A stretch of 64,000 nucleotides of DNA from CAIKMD01 sp035552195 (lineage in GTDB: Bacteria > Pseudomonadota > Alphaproteobacteria > ATCC43930 > CGMCC-115725): assembly GCA_035552195.1 (NCBI GenBank), contig DASZLU010000007.1, positions 5,101-69,100 on the forward strand. The letters are read 5' to 3'. This document shows, one piece after another, positions 43,155-51,945 of this stretch (its first letter is position 1; each line of letters opens with the position of its first letter). Both the position numbers and the translations under genes were made by a program. The notes beneath the pieces were generated by a model. That model saw only the letters and a program-made list of their open reading frames with translations. It made no database searches and was not told the origin of the DNA.

Positions 43155-43826
43155 ATGAGCGATGAGCCCGATGACAAGCTGGCGCACGCGCGGCCCAAGC
43201 TGGTCGAGGCCAAGCAGCGCTGGGCGCGCGAAGGCCGCGGGCTGACCGGCAATCGCGGCGCGCGCGCCGAAAGCGAGCGGCTGCCGCCCGGTCAGCATCT
43301 GGTGCGGGACTGGCCGGTGCTCGACCTCGGCATCGTGCCCGAGGTCGCAACGTCGGACTGGCGGTTGCGGGTCGATGGCTGGGTCGAGAACAAGCTCGAT
43401 TGGAGCTGGGACGAGTTCTTGGCACAACCCGCTTTCAGCGACATGTCGGATATTCACTGCGTCACCGCGTGGTCGCGCTACGACAATCGATGGGACGGCG
43501 TCAGCGCCAAGCACATCATCGCGCTCGCCAGGCCGATGGCCGAAGCAAGTTTCGTCGTCTTCCATTCCGGCGACGAATACACCACCAACCTGCCGCTCGC
43601 CGATTTCGACGATGACGACGTGCTGATCGCGCATTCCTGGCAGGGCGAGGCTTTGGCGCGCGAGCATGGCGGGCCGATGCGCGCCATCGTGCCGAAGCTT
43701 TATTTTTGGAAAAGCGCGAAATGGGTGACGCGCATCGAATTCAGAGCGAGCGACCGGCGCGGCTTCTGGGAATCCAACGGCTACCACGATCGCGGCGATC
43801 CGTGGAAAGAGGAACGCTACGGCTAA
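43155..43826 (+). CDS. Molybdopterin-dependent oxidoreductase, sulfite oxidase-like
   Basis: 223 residues, the short YuiH-like branch of the sulfite oxidase family. The molybdenum-ligating cysteine is Cys102 in SDIHCVTAWSRYDNRWDGV; other marks are PEVATSDWRLRVDGWV and GGPMRAIVPKLYFWKSAKWV. There is no signal peptide or haem domain, so it is predicted cytosolic, unlike MsrP. Physiological substrate unknown. Confidence 0.88.
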   Translation: MSDEPDDKLAHARPKLVEAKQRWAREGRGLTGNRGARAESERLPPGQHLVRDWPVLDLGIVPEVATSDWRLRVDGWVENKLDWSWDEFLAQPAFSDMSDIHCVTAWSRYDNRWDGVSAKHIIALARPMAEASFVVFHSGDEYTTNLPLADFDDDDVLIAHSWQGEALAREHGGPMRAIVPKLYFWKSAKWVTRIEFRASDRRGFWESNGYHDRGDPWKEERYG

Positions 43827-43953
43827 CTAAAGCAACGCTTGTCCACTGGTAAATCGCCGAGCGTCACGACGCGGTCATGGCGCTGAAAACTAAGCGTCAC
43901 AATTCGCCGTTAACTTTTGCCGCGTTCCGCAATTTTTCCAGGGGAGTCCCGAA
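43827..43953. other. Intergenic region with paired direct repeats
   Basis: AGCGTCAC occurs at 43860-43867 and again at 43893-43900, 33 bases apart and on the same face of the helix, upstream of the secreted-protein gene. They may be tandem sites for a regulator. A ribosome site (CAGGGGAG at 43939-43946) precedes the ATG at 43954. Confidence 0.35.
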
Positions 43954-45564
43954 ATGACGGCCAATATTGGCGCGCCACGTGTATCTTTGCGTCTTCTGCT
44001 GCTCGCCGGCACCATTCTGTCCGCGACCAGCGCCAGTTTCATCGCGCCGGCCAATGCGGGAAACCCGCCTTTCGTGTTCGATCCGGGCACGTTGGTGATC
44101 AGCAGCTCGACCTACGACAAAACGCAAGGCGCCGTTTCGCACCTCAGCGTCGGGTCGAAGATCGGGACCACCGCAAGCGCCGCAACCGCCGTCGCCGACA
44201 ACAACTACGTTAATGTTTGGAAAAACACGTCGGCGGATGGCAATTTCGGCGTGACATCGGCGATCACGCTCACCGACATCGATCCGGCGACGGGCAGCGT
44301 TCTGCATCAAGGCAGCGTGCCAACCGATCAGGTCGTGACCAGCTTTCCGTCGAAATCGGAAGGCGGGCTTCACATCACCCAGGCGTGGCCGAATGCGCAT
44401 CTCGTCATCGTCGGCTATGCCAGCCCCGGGGTCGGCGCGCTCGACGTCTCCAATTCGGATGCGGTGCCGGGACAGGATCTGAGCAATCCTGTCACGATGG
44501 CCTTCGGTAGTAATTACGCCTTCGCACGGACTGTCGTGTCGATCGATAGCGAAGGGAACATCGGCTATACGCCGACCATCGCTTATGGCGGTGATAACGG
44601 TCGCAACGGATTGCTCGGCAGCAACGGCCTCTATTACATGGTCGGCAATTCGAACGCGGGTAAGGCAGCGACCTTTGGCAACTGCCCCACTCCCCCCGTC
44701 GTGAGCACCAAGACCGTCAACTGCACCAAGCCCGACGTGACGGAAACCACTGGACTCGAAGTGGTCAATCCGATCGACGCGATGTTCCTGCCGACGACCA
44801 TCCCGGCCAACAACTCCGCCGAAGTCGACCCGTTACTCATGACGATTGCTGGCGACAAGCCGGGCAAGGATAACAATTATCGCGGCGTCACCGAATATGG
44901 CGGCGCGCTCTATTTTACCAAAGGCAGCGGCAGCAACGGCGTACAATCGGTTTATACGGTCACCTCGCAATTTCCGCTGCCGACCGTCGACCAAGCGGGT
45001 GCCGCGACGATCGGCATTGTGCCTGGATTCCCGACGGATGTGGCGAAGACCAGCGGGGGCGATTACACGCCTTTCGCCATATTCTTCGCCAATGCGACGA
45101 CGATGTATGTGAGCGACGAAGGCACCGGCGATAACACCGATGCCACGACCCATGCTGGGATCCAAAAATGGAGCCTCGTCGACGGAACGTGGTACCTCGA
45201 CTACGTGCTGAGCAACGGCCTGATGACCACCGCCACCAATCTGAACGGTCCGGACGGCCAATATCCCGATGTCACCACGATCGGACTTCGCAACATGACC
45301 GGCGTTGTCAACGGCAACGGCAACAACAGCACGGTGACGCTCTGGGCCGCTACTGCGACCACGAACGCCGCGGTCGGCACGAGTGCCGCGGGCAATACGG
45401 GTGCTGATCCGAACCGGATCGTGATGATCACGGATAAGCTCAGCGCGACGACGATGACCAACCAGGTGAAGAATGAGTCCTTCGTTACTGTCGCAGGGCC
45501 GACCTACGGCACGGTCTATCGTGGCGTTGCCTACGTCGAATCGCTCGGGCAGTTGAAGAACTAG
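43954..45564 (+). CDS. Large secreted protein of unknown function
   Basis: 536 residues. Signal peptide to about residue 36 (SFIAPANA). The mature protein is rich in Thr, Asn, Gly and Ala, with repeated strand-turn segments such as TLVISSSTYDKTQGAVSHL, ITLTDIDPATGSVLHQG, HAGIQKWSLVDGTWYLDYVLSNG and GTVYRGVAYV, suggesting a beta-propeller-like exoprotein. Two cysteines in NCPTPPVVSTKTVNC could form a disulfide. From memory the family is scattered among soil bacteria and uncharacterised. It is a single gene with its own terminator. Composition (many ACC/AAC codons) differs from cytosolic neighbours but fits a secreted protein. Confidence 0.7.
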   Translation: MTANIGAPRVSLRLLLLAGTILSATSASFIAPANAGNPPFVFDPGTLVISSSTYDKTQGAVSHLSVGSKIGTTASAATAVADNNYVNVWKNTSADGNFGVTSAITLTDIDPATGSVLHQGSVPTDQVVTSFPSKSEGGLHITQAWPNAHLVIVGYASPGVGALDVSNSDAVPGQDLSNPVTMAFGSNYAFARTVVSIDSEGNIGYTPTIAYGGDNGRNGLLGSNGLYYMVGNSNAGKAATFGNCPTPPVVSTKTVNCTKPDVTETTGLEVVNPIDAMFLPTTIPANNSAEVDPLLMTIAGDKPGKDNNYRGVTEYGGALYFTKGSGSNGVQSVYTVTSQFPLPTVDQAGAATIGIVPGFPTDVAKTSGGDYTPFAIFFANATTMYVSDEGTGDNTDATTHAGIQKWSLVDGTWYLDYVLSNGLMTTATNLNGPDGQYPDVTTIGLRNMTGVVNGNGNNSTVTLWAATATTNAAVGTSAAGNTGADPNRIVMITDKLSATTMTNQVKNESFVTVAGPTYGTVYRGVAYVESLGQLKN

Positions 45565-45589
45565 CCCCGACTGACACCGCGTTAGGCGC

Positions 45590-45630
45590 AAGCCTCCCTT
45601 CGCCCGAGAGCGAAGGGAGGCTTCTTTATT
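45590..45630 (+). terminator. Rho-independent terminator of the secreted-protein gene
   Basis: A perfect 14-base-pair stem AAGCCTCCCTTCGC / GCGAAGGGAGGCTT with a 6-base loop and a CTTTATT tail, 26 bases after the stop codon. One of the strongest terminators in the window. Confidence 0.9.
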
Positions 45631-45706
45631 GCGCCGGTGTCGCCGCTGGACGCGGCCCGCCAATTCCCTATGAATATCGCGCCACCGTGCGGCAAGGGGG
45701 AAGGAC

Positions 45707-46438
45707 ATGGACAAAGCAACCGGCGCCACGCTCGATCGCGAATTGCGCGAATTGCTCGGCCTGTCGATCGCGCCGATCGCGATTGCCTTCGTCGATACGG
45801 TGCCGGCCGGTTTGTCCCGGACGAAAAGCACGATGCCGTCGCCGACCGCGGATGGCCGCACCGGCACCGTGCCGGCAGGCTGTGTCTTCTGGAATAAGGC
45901 GCTTGATGGCGCCTTCGCCACCATCGCCGCTGATCACGGCAATTGCAGCGTCGGCAGCTATACGCACGGCTTCAAGACGCTCATGGAAGCGGCGCAGGGC
46001 GCCGATGTGCAAGCGCTGGTCGGCGCCGATTGGGTCAGCATGGAAGCCGCGGCGAAAATCCCGACGGTCGGCAAGAAGCCCGCGGCGGTGCTCTATGGTC
46101 CGCTCGCCGCCGGCGCGTTCGAGCCGGATGTCGTCTTCCTCCGTCTCAACGGCAAGCAGCTGATGCTGGTCAACGACGCCTGGCCCGAGCTGCGCTTCGA
46201 AGGCAAGCCGCAATGCCACATCATCCCGCTCGCGCAATCGACGGGCGAGGTCGCGGTGTCGAGCGGCTGCATGTTGAGCCGCGTGCGCACCGGCATGTCG
46301 AATAACGAAGTGACCTGCGCGCTGCCGGCGGCAAAGCTCGGCGAACTCGTCGCGTTGCTCAAACGCGCGCAAGCGGCAGATATAAAGGTCGCCGCCTATG
46401 CAGCCGACGACGCGAAGCGTTTCGCGCCGGTTTCGTGA
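45707..46438 (+). CDS. DUF169 family protein
   Basis: 243 residues matching the DUF169 family (Pfam 02596). Conserved parts are IAIAFVDTVPAGL at the N-terminus, a cysteine in PAGCVFWNKAL, HGNCSVGSYTHGF, SSGCMLSRVRTGMSNNEVTCALPA. Four conserved-looking cysteines in these motifs suggest a metal or cluster site. No signal peptide. Function of the family is unknown. The glutathione peroxidase gene begins 31 bases after its stop. Confidence 0.82.
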   Translation: MDKATGATLDRELRELLGLSIAPIAIAFVDTVPAGLSRTKSTMPSPTADGRTGTVPAGCVFWNKALDGAFATIAADHGNCSVGSYTHGFKTLMEAAQGADVQALVGADWVSMEAAAKIPTVGKKPAAVLYGPLAAGAFEPDVVFLRLNGKQLMLVNDAWPELRFEGKPQCHIIPLAQSTGEVAVSSGCMLSRVRTGMSNNEVTCALPAAKLGELVALLKRAQAADIKVAAYAADDAKRFAPVS

Positions 46439-46469
46439 AAAAAGGGCGCGTGATAAAAGGGGCCTCGGC

Positions 46470-46940
46470 ATGAACGCTTACGATTTTTCCTTCCGCAAGA
46501 TCGACGGCGGCGCGCTGCCGCTCTCGGCGTGGCGCGGCAAACCGGTGCTGGTGGTGAACACCGCGTCGGAATGCGGTTACACGCCGCAATATGCCGGGCT
46601 CGAGAAACTGTGGCAGCGCTATCGCGATCAGGGCTTCGTGCTCTTGGGTGTCCCCTCGAACGACTTCGGCGCGCAGGAGCCGGGCGGCGAAGCCGAGATC
46701 AAGCGCTTCTGCGAGAAAAATTACGGCGTCGATTTTCCGCTCGCGGCGAAAGAGCCGGTAACCGGCGGCGAGGCGCATCCTTTCTATCAATGGGTCGCGA
46801 AAGAGGGCGGCGCGCCGAAGTGGAATTTCCATAAATATCTCATCGCCCCGGACGGCACGCTGGCCGGTGCGTGGGCGTCGCGAGTCGGACCCGACGACAA
46901 GGCCATCACCGGCGCGATCGAAGCCGCGTTGAAGGACTGA
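46470..46940 (+). CDS. Glutathione peroxidase family protein
   Basis: 156 residues. The catalytic tetrad is visible: Cys35 in NTASECGYTPQY, Gln in SNDFGAQEPG, Trp and Asn in KWNFHKYL. It has Cys instead of selenocysteine and a second Cys in IKRFCEKNYG, so it probably works with thioredoxin. Reduces organic or hydrogen peroxides in the cytosol. ATG 46470 starts MNAYDFSFRKIDG; the frame upstream belongs to DUF169 shadow. Confidence 0.92.
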   Translation: MNAYDFSFRKIDGGALPLSAWRGKPVLVVNTASECGYTPQYAGLEKLWQRYRDQGFVLLGVPSNDFGAQEPGGEAEIKRFCEKNYGVDFPLAAKEPVTGGEAHPFYQWVAKEGGAPKWNFHKYLIAPDGTLAGAWASRVGPDDKAITGAIEAALKD

Positions 46941-47097
46941 GAATCTCTACAACATTACAGCGAATTAAGCGCCAGGCGCGGTGGGCAGGGCTTGATTTTC
47001 CCGCCTGAAATGCGGCTTATGGCCCGTGGTCGTAAGGTCGTTGGCCATAGTGTTCTACCGGCAGCGAAAAGAAGATATTGGGAGCGAGACCGTTAGC

Positions 47098-48039
47098 ATG
47101 GACGCGATGATCGATGTTCGCCATCTGACCCGGCGTTTCGGCCCGGTCACAGCGGTGAACGATGTTTCGTTCTCGGTCGAACGCGGCGAGGTGCTCGGCT
47201 TCCTCGGGCCGAACGGCGCCGGCAAATCGACCACGATGAAAGTCATCACCGGTTTCCTCGCGCCGACCGGCGGCACCGCGGTGATTTGCGGCGCCGATAT
47301 CGTCGAGAATCCGATCGCGGCTAAAAAGCATATGGGCTACCTGCCCGAAGGCGCGCCGGCCTATCCCGACATGACGACGCTCGGCTTCCTGCGCTTCATC
47401 GCACGCATCCGCGGCTTCAGCGGCGCCGATGCCGATCGCCGGATCGATCTCGCGGTCAATCGCACGTCGCTGGGCGGCGTGCTCGCGCAATCGATCGATA
47501 CGCTCTCGAAAGGCTTCAAGCGCCGCGTCGGTCTTGCGCAAGCGCTGCTGCACGATCCCGATGTGCTGATCCTCGACGAGCCGACCGACGGTCTCGATCC
47601 CAATCAAAAACACGAGGTGCGGACGCTCATCACCGAGCTCGCGCCCTCGAAAGCGATCATCATCTCGACCCATATCCTCGAAGAGGTCGACGCGGTCTGC
47701 ACGCGCGCGATCATCGTCGCGCAAGGCAAGCTCTTGGCCGACGGCACGCCGGCGCAGCTCGAAGCGCGCTCGCGCCATCACAATGCGGTGCGGCTTGCGA
47801 TCTCGGGCGAGGCGCCCGACGCGGCAACCTCGCTGATGCGCCTTCCCGGCGTGCAATCGGTCGAGCCGGTCAGCGACGCCGAAGGCGCGGGGCTGATGAT
47901 CTTCCCGCGCGAGGGTCATGCGATCGTTTCCGAAGTCACCGATCTCGTTCGCACCGCGGGCTGGCCGATCGCCGGCATGCGGGTCGAGCGCGGACGGCTC
48001 GACGATGTGTTCCGCGCGATCACCGCGCCGGCAGCCTGA
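47098..48039 (+). CDS. ABC transporter ATP-binding protein (Gld-like operon)
   Basis: 313 residues. Walker A GPNGAGKST near 40-48, Q-loop, signature LSKGFKRRVGLAQALL and Walker B VLILDEPTDGLDPNQ, then a C-terminal regulatory domain of about 90 residues. This is the GldA/CcmA-type ATPase of ABC-2 exporters. ATG 47098 or 47107 may be used. It opens a tightly packed four-gene operon with an ABC-2 permease, a GldG-like protein and a DUF4340 protein. Confidence 0.92.
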   Translation: MDAMIDVRHLTRRFGPVTAVNDVSFSVERGEVLGFLGPNGAGKSTTMKVITGFLAPTGGTAVICGADIVENPIAAKKHMGYLPEGAPAYPDMTTLGFLRFIARIRGFSGADADRRIDLAVNRTSLGGVLAQSIDTLSKGFKRRVGLAQALLHDPDVLILDEPTDGLDPNQKHEVRTLITELAPSKAIIISTHILEEVDAVCTRAIIVAQGKLLADGTPAQLEARSRHHNAVRLAISGEAPDAATSLMRLPGVQSVEPVSDAEGAGLMIFPREGHAIVSEVTDLVRTAGWPIAGMRVERGRLDDVFRAITAPAA

Positions 48040-48058
48040 GCGCCAGAGTAATAAACCA

Positions 48059-48793
48059 ATGCACAACACCTGGGTCATCTTCCGCCGCGAGCTCGCCAGC
48101 TATTTTGCGACGCCGCTCGCTTATGTGTTCATCGTCATCTTCCTCGTGCTGGCCGGCGCGCTGACGTTCTTCCTCGGCAATTTCTTCGATCGCGGCCAGG
48201 ACGATCTCGTCTCCTTCTTCAGCTTCCACCCCTGGCTCTATCTCGTCTTCATCCCGGCGCTGTCGATGCGGCTCTGGGCGGAAGAAAGGAAGAGCGGCAC
48301 GATCGAGCTGTTCCTGACCTTGCCGATATCGCTGAGCTCGGCCGTGCTCGGTAAATTCCTCGCCGCCTGGGCGTTCTCCGGCATCGCGTTGATCCTGACC
48401 TTCCCGTTCTGGATCACCGTGAATATCCTCGGCAGCCCCGACAACGGCGTGATCCTCGCGTCTTATGTCGGCAGCTTCCTGATGGCGGGCGGCTATCTCG
48501 CGATCGGCTCGGCGCTGTCGGCGCTGACCAAGAACCAGGTCATCGCCTTCGTGGTGACCGCCGCGGTGTGCTTCCTCTTCACCGTCAGCGGGTCGACGGT
48601 GGTCTTGGGCTTCCTGCAGAACTGGGCGCCGCCCAATCTGCAGGACGCGATCGCGTCCTTCAGCTTCTATAGCCACTTCAATGCGATCCTGCGCGGCGTG
48701 ATCGATCTGCGCGACGCGGTTTTCTTCGTCTCGGTGATGGCGCTCTTCCTCTACGCCAACGCCGTCATCGTCGATCTCACCAAGGCGGATTGA
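48059..48793 (+). CDS. ABC-2 permease, GldF-like
   Basis: 244 residues with six transmembrane helices. The N-terminal VIFRRELASYFATPLAYVFIVIFLVLAG and SMRLWAEERKSGTIELFLTLPIS are marks of the GldF/NosY-type permeases. ATG 48059 starts 19 bases after the ATPase gene. With the ATPase it would form the export channel. Confidence 0.88.
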   Translation: MHNTWVIFRRELASYFATPLAYVFIVIFLVLAGALTFFLGNFFDRGQDDLVSFFSFHPWLYLVFIPALSMRLWAEERKSGTIELFLTLPISLSSAVLGKFLAAWAFSGIALILTFPFWITVNILGSPDNGVILASYVGSFLMAGGYLAIGSALSALTKNQVIAFVVTAAVCFLFTVSGSTVVLGFLQNWAPPNLQDAIASFSFYSHFNAILRGVIDLRDAVFFVSVMALFLYANAVIVDLTKAD

Positions 48794-48797
48794 GCCG

Positions 48798-50798
48798 ATG
48801 TCACGCCGCAGCCTCGCCGCCATTGGCCTGATCGCCGCCGCGATCCTCTTCGCCGCCGTCAACGTCATCTCCGATCGCACGCTCGGCAACACGCGCATCG
48901 ATCTGACCCAAGGCAAGCTCTATACGCTGTCCGCGGGCACGCGCGCGACGCTGTCGAAGCTCGATGAGCCGATCGTCTTGCGCTTCTACTACTCGAAGAA
49001 GCTCGGCAGCGAGATTCCGTCCTACGGCGTCTATGCGCAGCGCGTTCGCGAGATGCTGGAGGAATACGCCGCCGCGGCCAACGGCAAGATCCAGCTGCAA
49101 GAGCTCGATCCGACGCCTTTCTCGGCGGTCGAGGATCGCGCCGTCGCTTTCGGCCTGCAGGGCGTACCGCTCAATCAGGGCGGCGAGCAGATTTATTTCG
49201 GCCTCGCCGCGACCAACTCGACCGACGATCTGCAGACGGTCCCGTTCTTCCAGCCGGAGCGCGAGCCGTTCCTCGAATACGATCTGACGAAGCTGATCCA
49301 CAGCCTCGCTTTCCCGAAGAAGCCGACGATCGGCCTCATCACCGACCTGCCGCTCGAAGGCGACATGATGGCGGCGATGCAGGGGCAGCCGATGGTCCCC
49401 TACGCGGTCATCGCACAGCTGGCGCCGCTCTACACGATCAAGGATCTATCGTCCGACCTCGACGCCGTTCCTGCGGATGTCGACGTTCTGATGATCGCGC
49501 ATCCGCAGCATCTCACCGACAAGACGCTCTACGCGATCGATCAATTCGTGCTGGGCGGCGGCAAGACGCTGGTCTTCGTCGACCCGAACTCGGAAACCCA
49601 GCAGATGCATCCGAGCCAGCTCAACCCGCCGGGCATGCCGCTCGTCAGCGATATGCCGAAGCTGTTCAAGGCCTGGGGCCTGTCGATGGATCCCAAGCAG
49701 GTCGCGGGCGACCGGCGCGCGGCGCGGCGCGTCAACGCCGGCACGCAGCAGCATGTCGAGGCGATGGACTACGTCGCCTGGCTGTCGCTCGATCAGCAGG
49801 ACCTCAATCGCGACAGCCCAATCACCGCCAATCTGACGCATATCAACATGGCGTCGGCGGGCATTCTTCAGCCCGAAAAGGGCGCGAAGACCAATTTCAC
49901 GCCGCTGATCACCACCTCGCCCGATTCGATGGCGATCGATGCCGACAAGATCAAAGGCGTCAATGGCGTGCCCGATGTCGGCGGCTTGCTGCGCGACTTC
50001 AAGCCGAGCGGCGAGAGGCTGACGCTTGCGGCACAGGTGACCGGCACGGCCGAGACGGCTTTCCCCGACGGCCCGCCGAAAGACGAGAAGAAGGACGCGG
50101 ACAAGAAGGACGACGCGGCGAAGCCCGCTGATCCCAAGGCGGCCGATGCTTCCAAACCGGCGGATGCCGCCAAGCCTGCCGATGCGGCTGCGCCCGCCGG
50201 TCCGCCGCAGATCAAGGCCTCGGCCAAGCCGATCGACGTGATCGTCGTTGCCGACACCGATGTCCTCGAGGATCGCTTCTGGGAGCAGAGCCAGGATTTC
50301 TTCGGCCAGACCGTCGTTATCCCGGTCGCGAATAACGGCGATTTCGTCGCCAACGCGCTCGACTCATTGGCGGGCGGCGATGATCTTATCGCGCTGCGCA
50401 GCCGCGGCACCTCGGCGCGACCCTTTACCATGGTCGACACCATCCAGCGTTCCGCCGATGCGCGCTATCAGGCGACCGAGAAGGACCTGCAGACCAAGCT
50501 CAAGGACACGCAGGACAAGATCAAGCAGCTGCAGGACCAGGGCGGCCGGCCGGGCGCCACGGTCGATAAAGAGCAAGAGCAGGCGATCGACAATTTCCGG
50601 ACCGACATGCTGTCGATCCGCCAGCAGCTGCGGCAGGTCCAACTGGCGCTGCGGCAGGACATCAACAAGCTGCAAGCGGTGACCGAATTCTTCGATATCG
50701 CGCTGGTGCCGATCCTCGTCGCCATCGTCGCCGTCATCATCGGCTGGGTGCGTTTCCGTCGGCGCAAGCGCCAGGCGCGCCGCGTCGCGGCCGTCTAA
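48798..50798 (+). CDS. GldG-like ABC transporter auxiliary protein
   Basis: 666 residues. One transmembrane helix near 9-25, then the ABC-transporter auxiliary domain (DLTQGKLYTLSAGTRATLSKLDEPIVLRFYYS), a long periplasmic region including PTIGLITDLPLEGD and VLMIAHPQHLTDKTLYAIDQFVLGGGKTLVFVDP, a Lys/Asp/Ala/Pro-rich low-complexity insert at about 425-475, a coiled-coil region near 560-620 (KDLQTKLKDTQDKIKQLQDQ) and a C-terminal helix followed by a very basic tail. Gld-type auxiliaries are thought to sense or hold cargo outside. Only four bases follow the permease stop. Confidence 0.88.
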   Translation: MSRRSLAAIGLIAAAILFAAVNVISDRTLGNTRIDLTQGKLYTLSAGTRATLSKLDEPIVLRFYYSKKLGSEIPSYGVYAQRVREMLEEYAAAANGKIQLQELDPTPFSAVEDRAVAFGLQGVPLNQGGEQIYFGLAATNSTDDLQTVPFFQPEREPFLEYDLTKLIHSLAFPKKPTIGLITDLPLEGDMMAAMQGQPMVPYAVIAQLAPLYTIKDLSSDLDAVPADVDVLMIAHPQHLTDKTLYAIDQFVLGGGKTLVFVDPNSETQQMHPSQLNPPGMPLVSDMPKLFKAWGLSMDPKQVAGDRRAARRVNAGTQQHVEAMDYVAWLSLDQQDLNRDSPITANLTHINMASAGILQPEKGAKTNFTPLITTSPDSMAIDADKIKGVNGVPDVGGLLRDFKPSGERLTLAAQVTGTAETAFPDGPPKDEKKDADKKDDAAKPADPKAADASKPADAAKPADAAAPAGPPQIKASAKPIDVIVVADTDVLEDRFWEQSQDFFGQTVVIPVANNGDFVANALDSLAGGDDLIALRSRGTSARPFTMVDTIQRSADARYQATEKDLQTKLKDTQDKIKQLQDQGGRPGATVDKEQEQAIDNFRTDMLSIRQQLRQVQLALRQDINKLQAVTEFFDIALVPILVAIVAVIIGWVRFRRRKRQARRVAAV

Positions 50799-50808
50799 GA
50801 GGAACGTC

Positions 50809-51840
50809 ATGCAGCACAAAGGTCTCATCTCTTTGGTCGCGGTGACGGTCGTCGCGGTTGGCCTCGCCGCCGTGGCGACGCGCACCACCGGCCCGCAAGC
50901 CGATCCGCTCGCCGGCAAGCCGGTATTGCCGGAAGTCGCATCGCGGCCCGGCGATATCGGCCGGGTGGCGCTGGTGCACGGCGATCAGAAGACGACGCTG
51001 CTGCGCGACGGCGAGAAATGGTCGATCGAAGAGCGCGGCAACTATCCGGCCAATGCGACCAAGGTGAACCAGGCGCTCCTCGGCCTTTCCGATCTCACCT
51101 ATGTCGAGCCCAAAACCACGAAGGCGGCGTCCTATCCGCGTCTCGAAGTCGAGGATGCGGGCGGCAAGGATTCGAAATCGACCATGGTGACGCTCGCCGA
51201 TAACAAAGGCGCGCTGATGGGCGATATCATCACCGGCAAGCATCGCGACGATCAGCTCGGCGGCGGCGAGGGCGGCGTCTATGTGCGCAAGCCGGGCACG
51301 CCGCAATCATGGCTCGCGCGCGGCAAGCTCGATCTCGCCGGCAACACGGCCGACTGGCTCGACAAGGCGCTGATGGATTTGCCGGGCGCGCAGGTGCAGA
51401 AAGTCGTGCTGACGCAGGCCGACGGCGCCAGCGTCACGATCGGCCGCGACAAGGCCGGCGACAAGCTCGCCCTCGCGAACATGCCGAAAGACAAGAAGCT
51501 GAAATACGACAGCATCCTCGACGACGCAGCGGCCACGCTCGGCGGGTTGCAGCTCGACGATGTCGCGCCGGCCAAGGATTTCGCTTTCCCGGCGACGGGC
51601 GTCAGCCACGCGCAGTTCGTTGCCTTCAACGGCGAGACCGTCGCGATCGACCTCGCCGACAAGGACGGCAAGAGCTGGGCGAAGATCACCGCGACGGGCA
51701 CCGGCGACGGCCAGAAAGCGGCGAGCGATCTCACCGCCAAGGTCTCGCCCTGGATCTACGCGCTGCCGAGCGACAAGGCGAAGACGCTGCGCGATAAGAT
51801 GGACGATCTCGTCGAAGCGCCGCAGCCGAAGGGCTCGTAA
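50809..51840 (+). CDS. DUF4340 domain protein of the Gld-like operon
   Basis: 343 residues: N-terminal membrane anchor (LISLVAVTVVAVGLAAVA) followed by a periplasmic DUF4340 region with RVALVHGDQKTTLLRDGEKWSIEERGNYPANATKVNQAL and LKYDSILDDAAATLGGLQLDDVAP. It ends the operon, 10 bases after the GldG-like gene. DUF4340 proteins commonly accompany these auxiliaries; function unknown. Confidence 0.87.
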   Translation: MQHKGLISLVAVTVVAVGLAAVATRTTGPQADPLAGKPVLPEVASRPGDIGRVALVHGDQKTTLLRDGEKWSIEERGNYPANATKVNQALLGLSDLTYVEPKTTKAASYPRLEVEDAGGKDSKSTMVTLADNKGALMGDIITGKHRDDQLGGGEGGVYVRKPGTPQSWLARGKLDLAGNTADWLDKALMDLPGAQVQKVVLTQADGASVTIGRDKAGDKLALANMPKDKKLKYDSILDDAAATLGGLQLDDVAPAKDFAFPATGVSHAQFVAFNGETVAIDLADKDGKSWAKITATGTGDGQKAASDLTAKVSPWIYALPSDKAKTLRDKMDDLVEAPQPKGS

Positions 51841-51945
51841 TCCCGAAAGCACTGTAAGGCCGGGCCGAAGAGTGCGGGCATCGCTCGCCCGCGGGTCCGT
51901 GCCTATATAAGCCCTCAGAAATTTCATTTTTTGAGAGGGCGAAAC

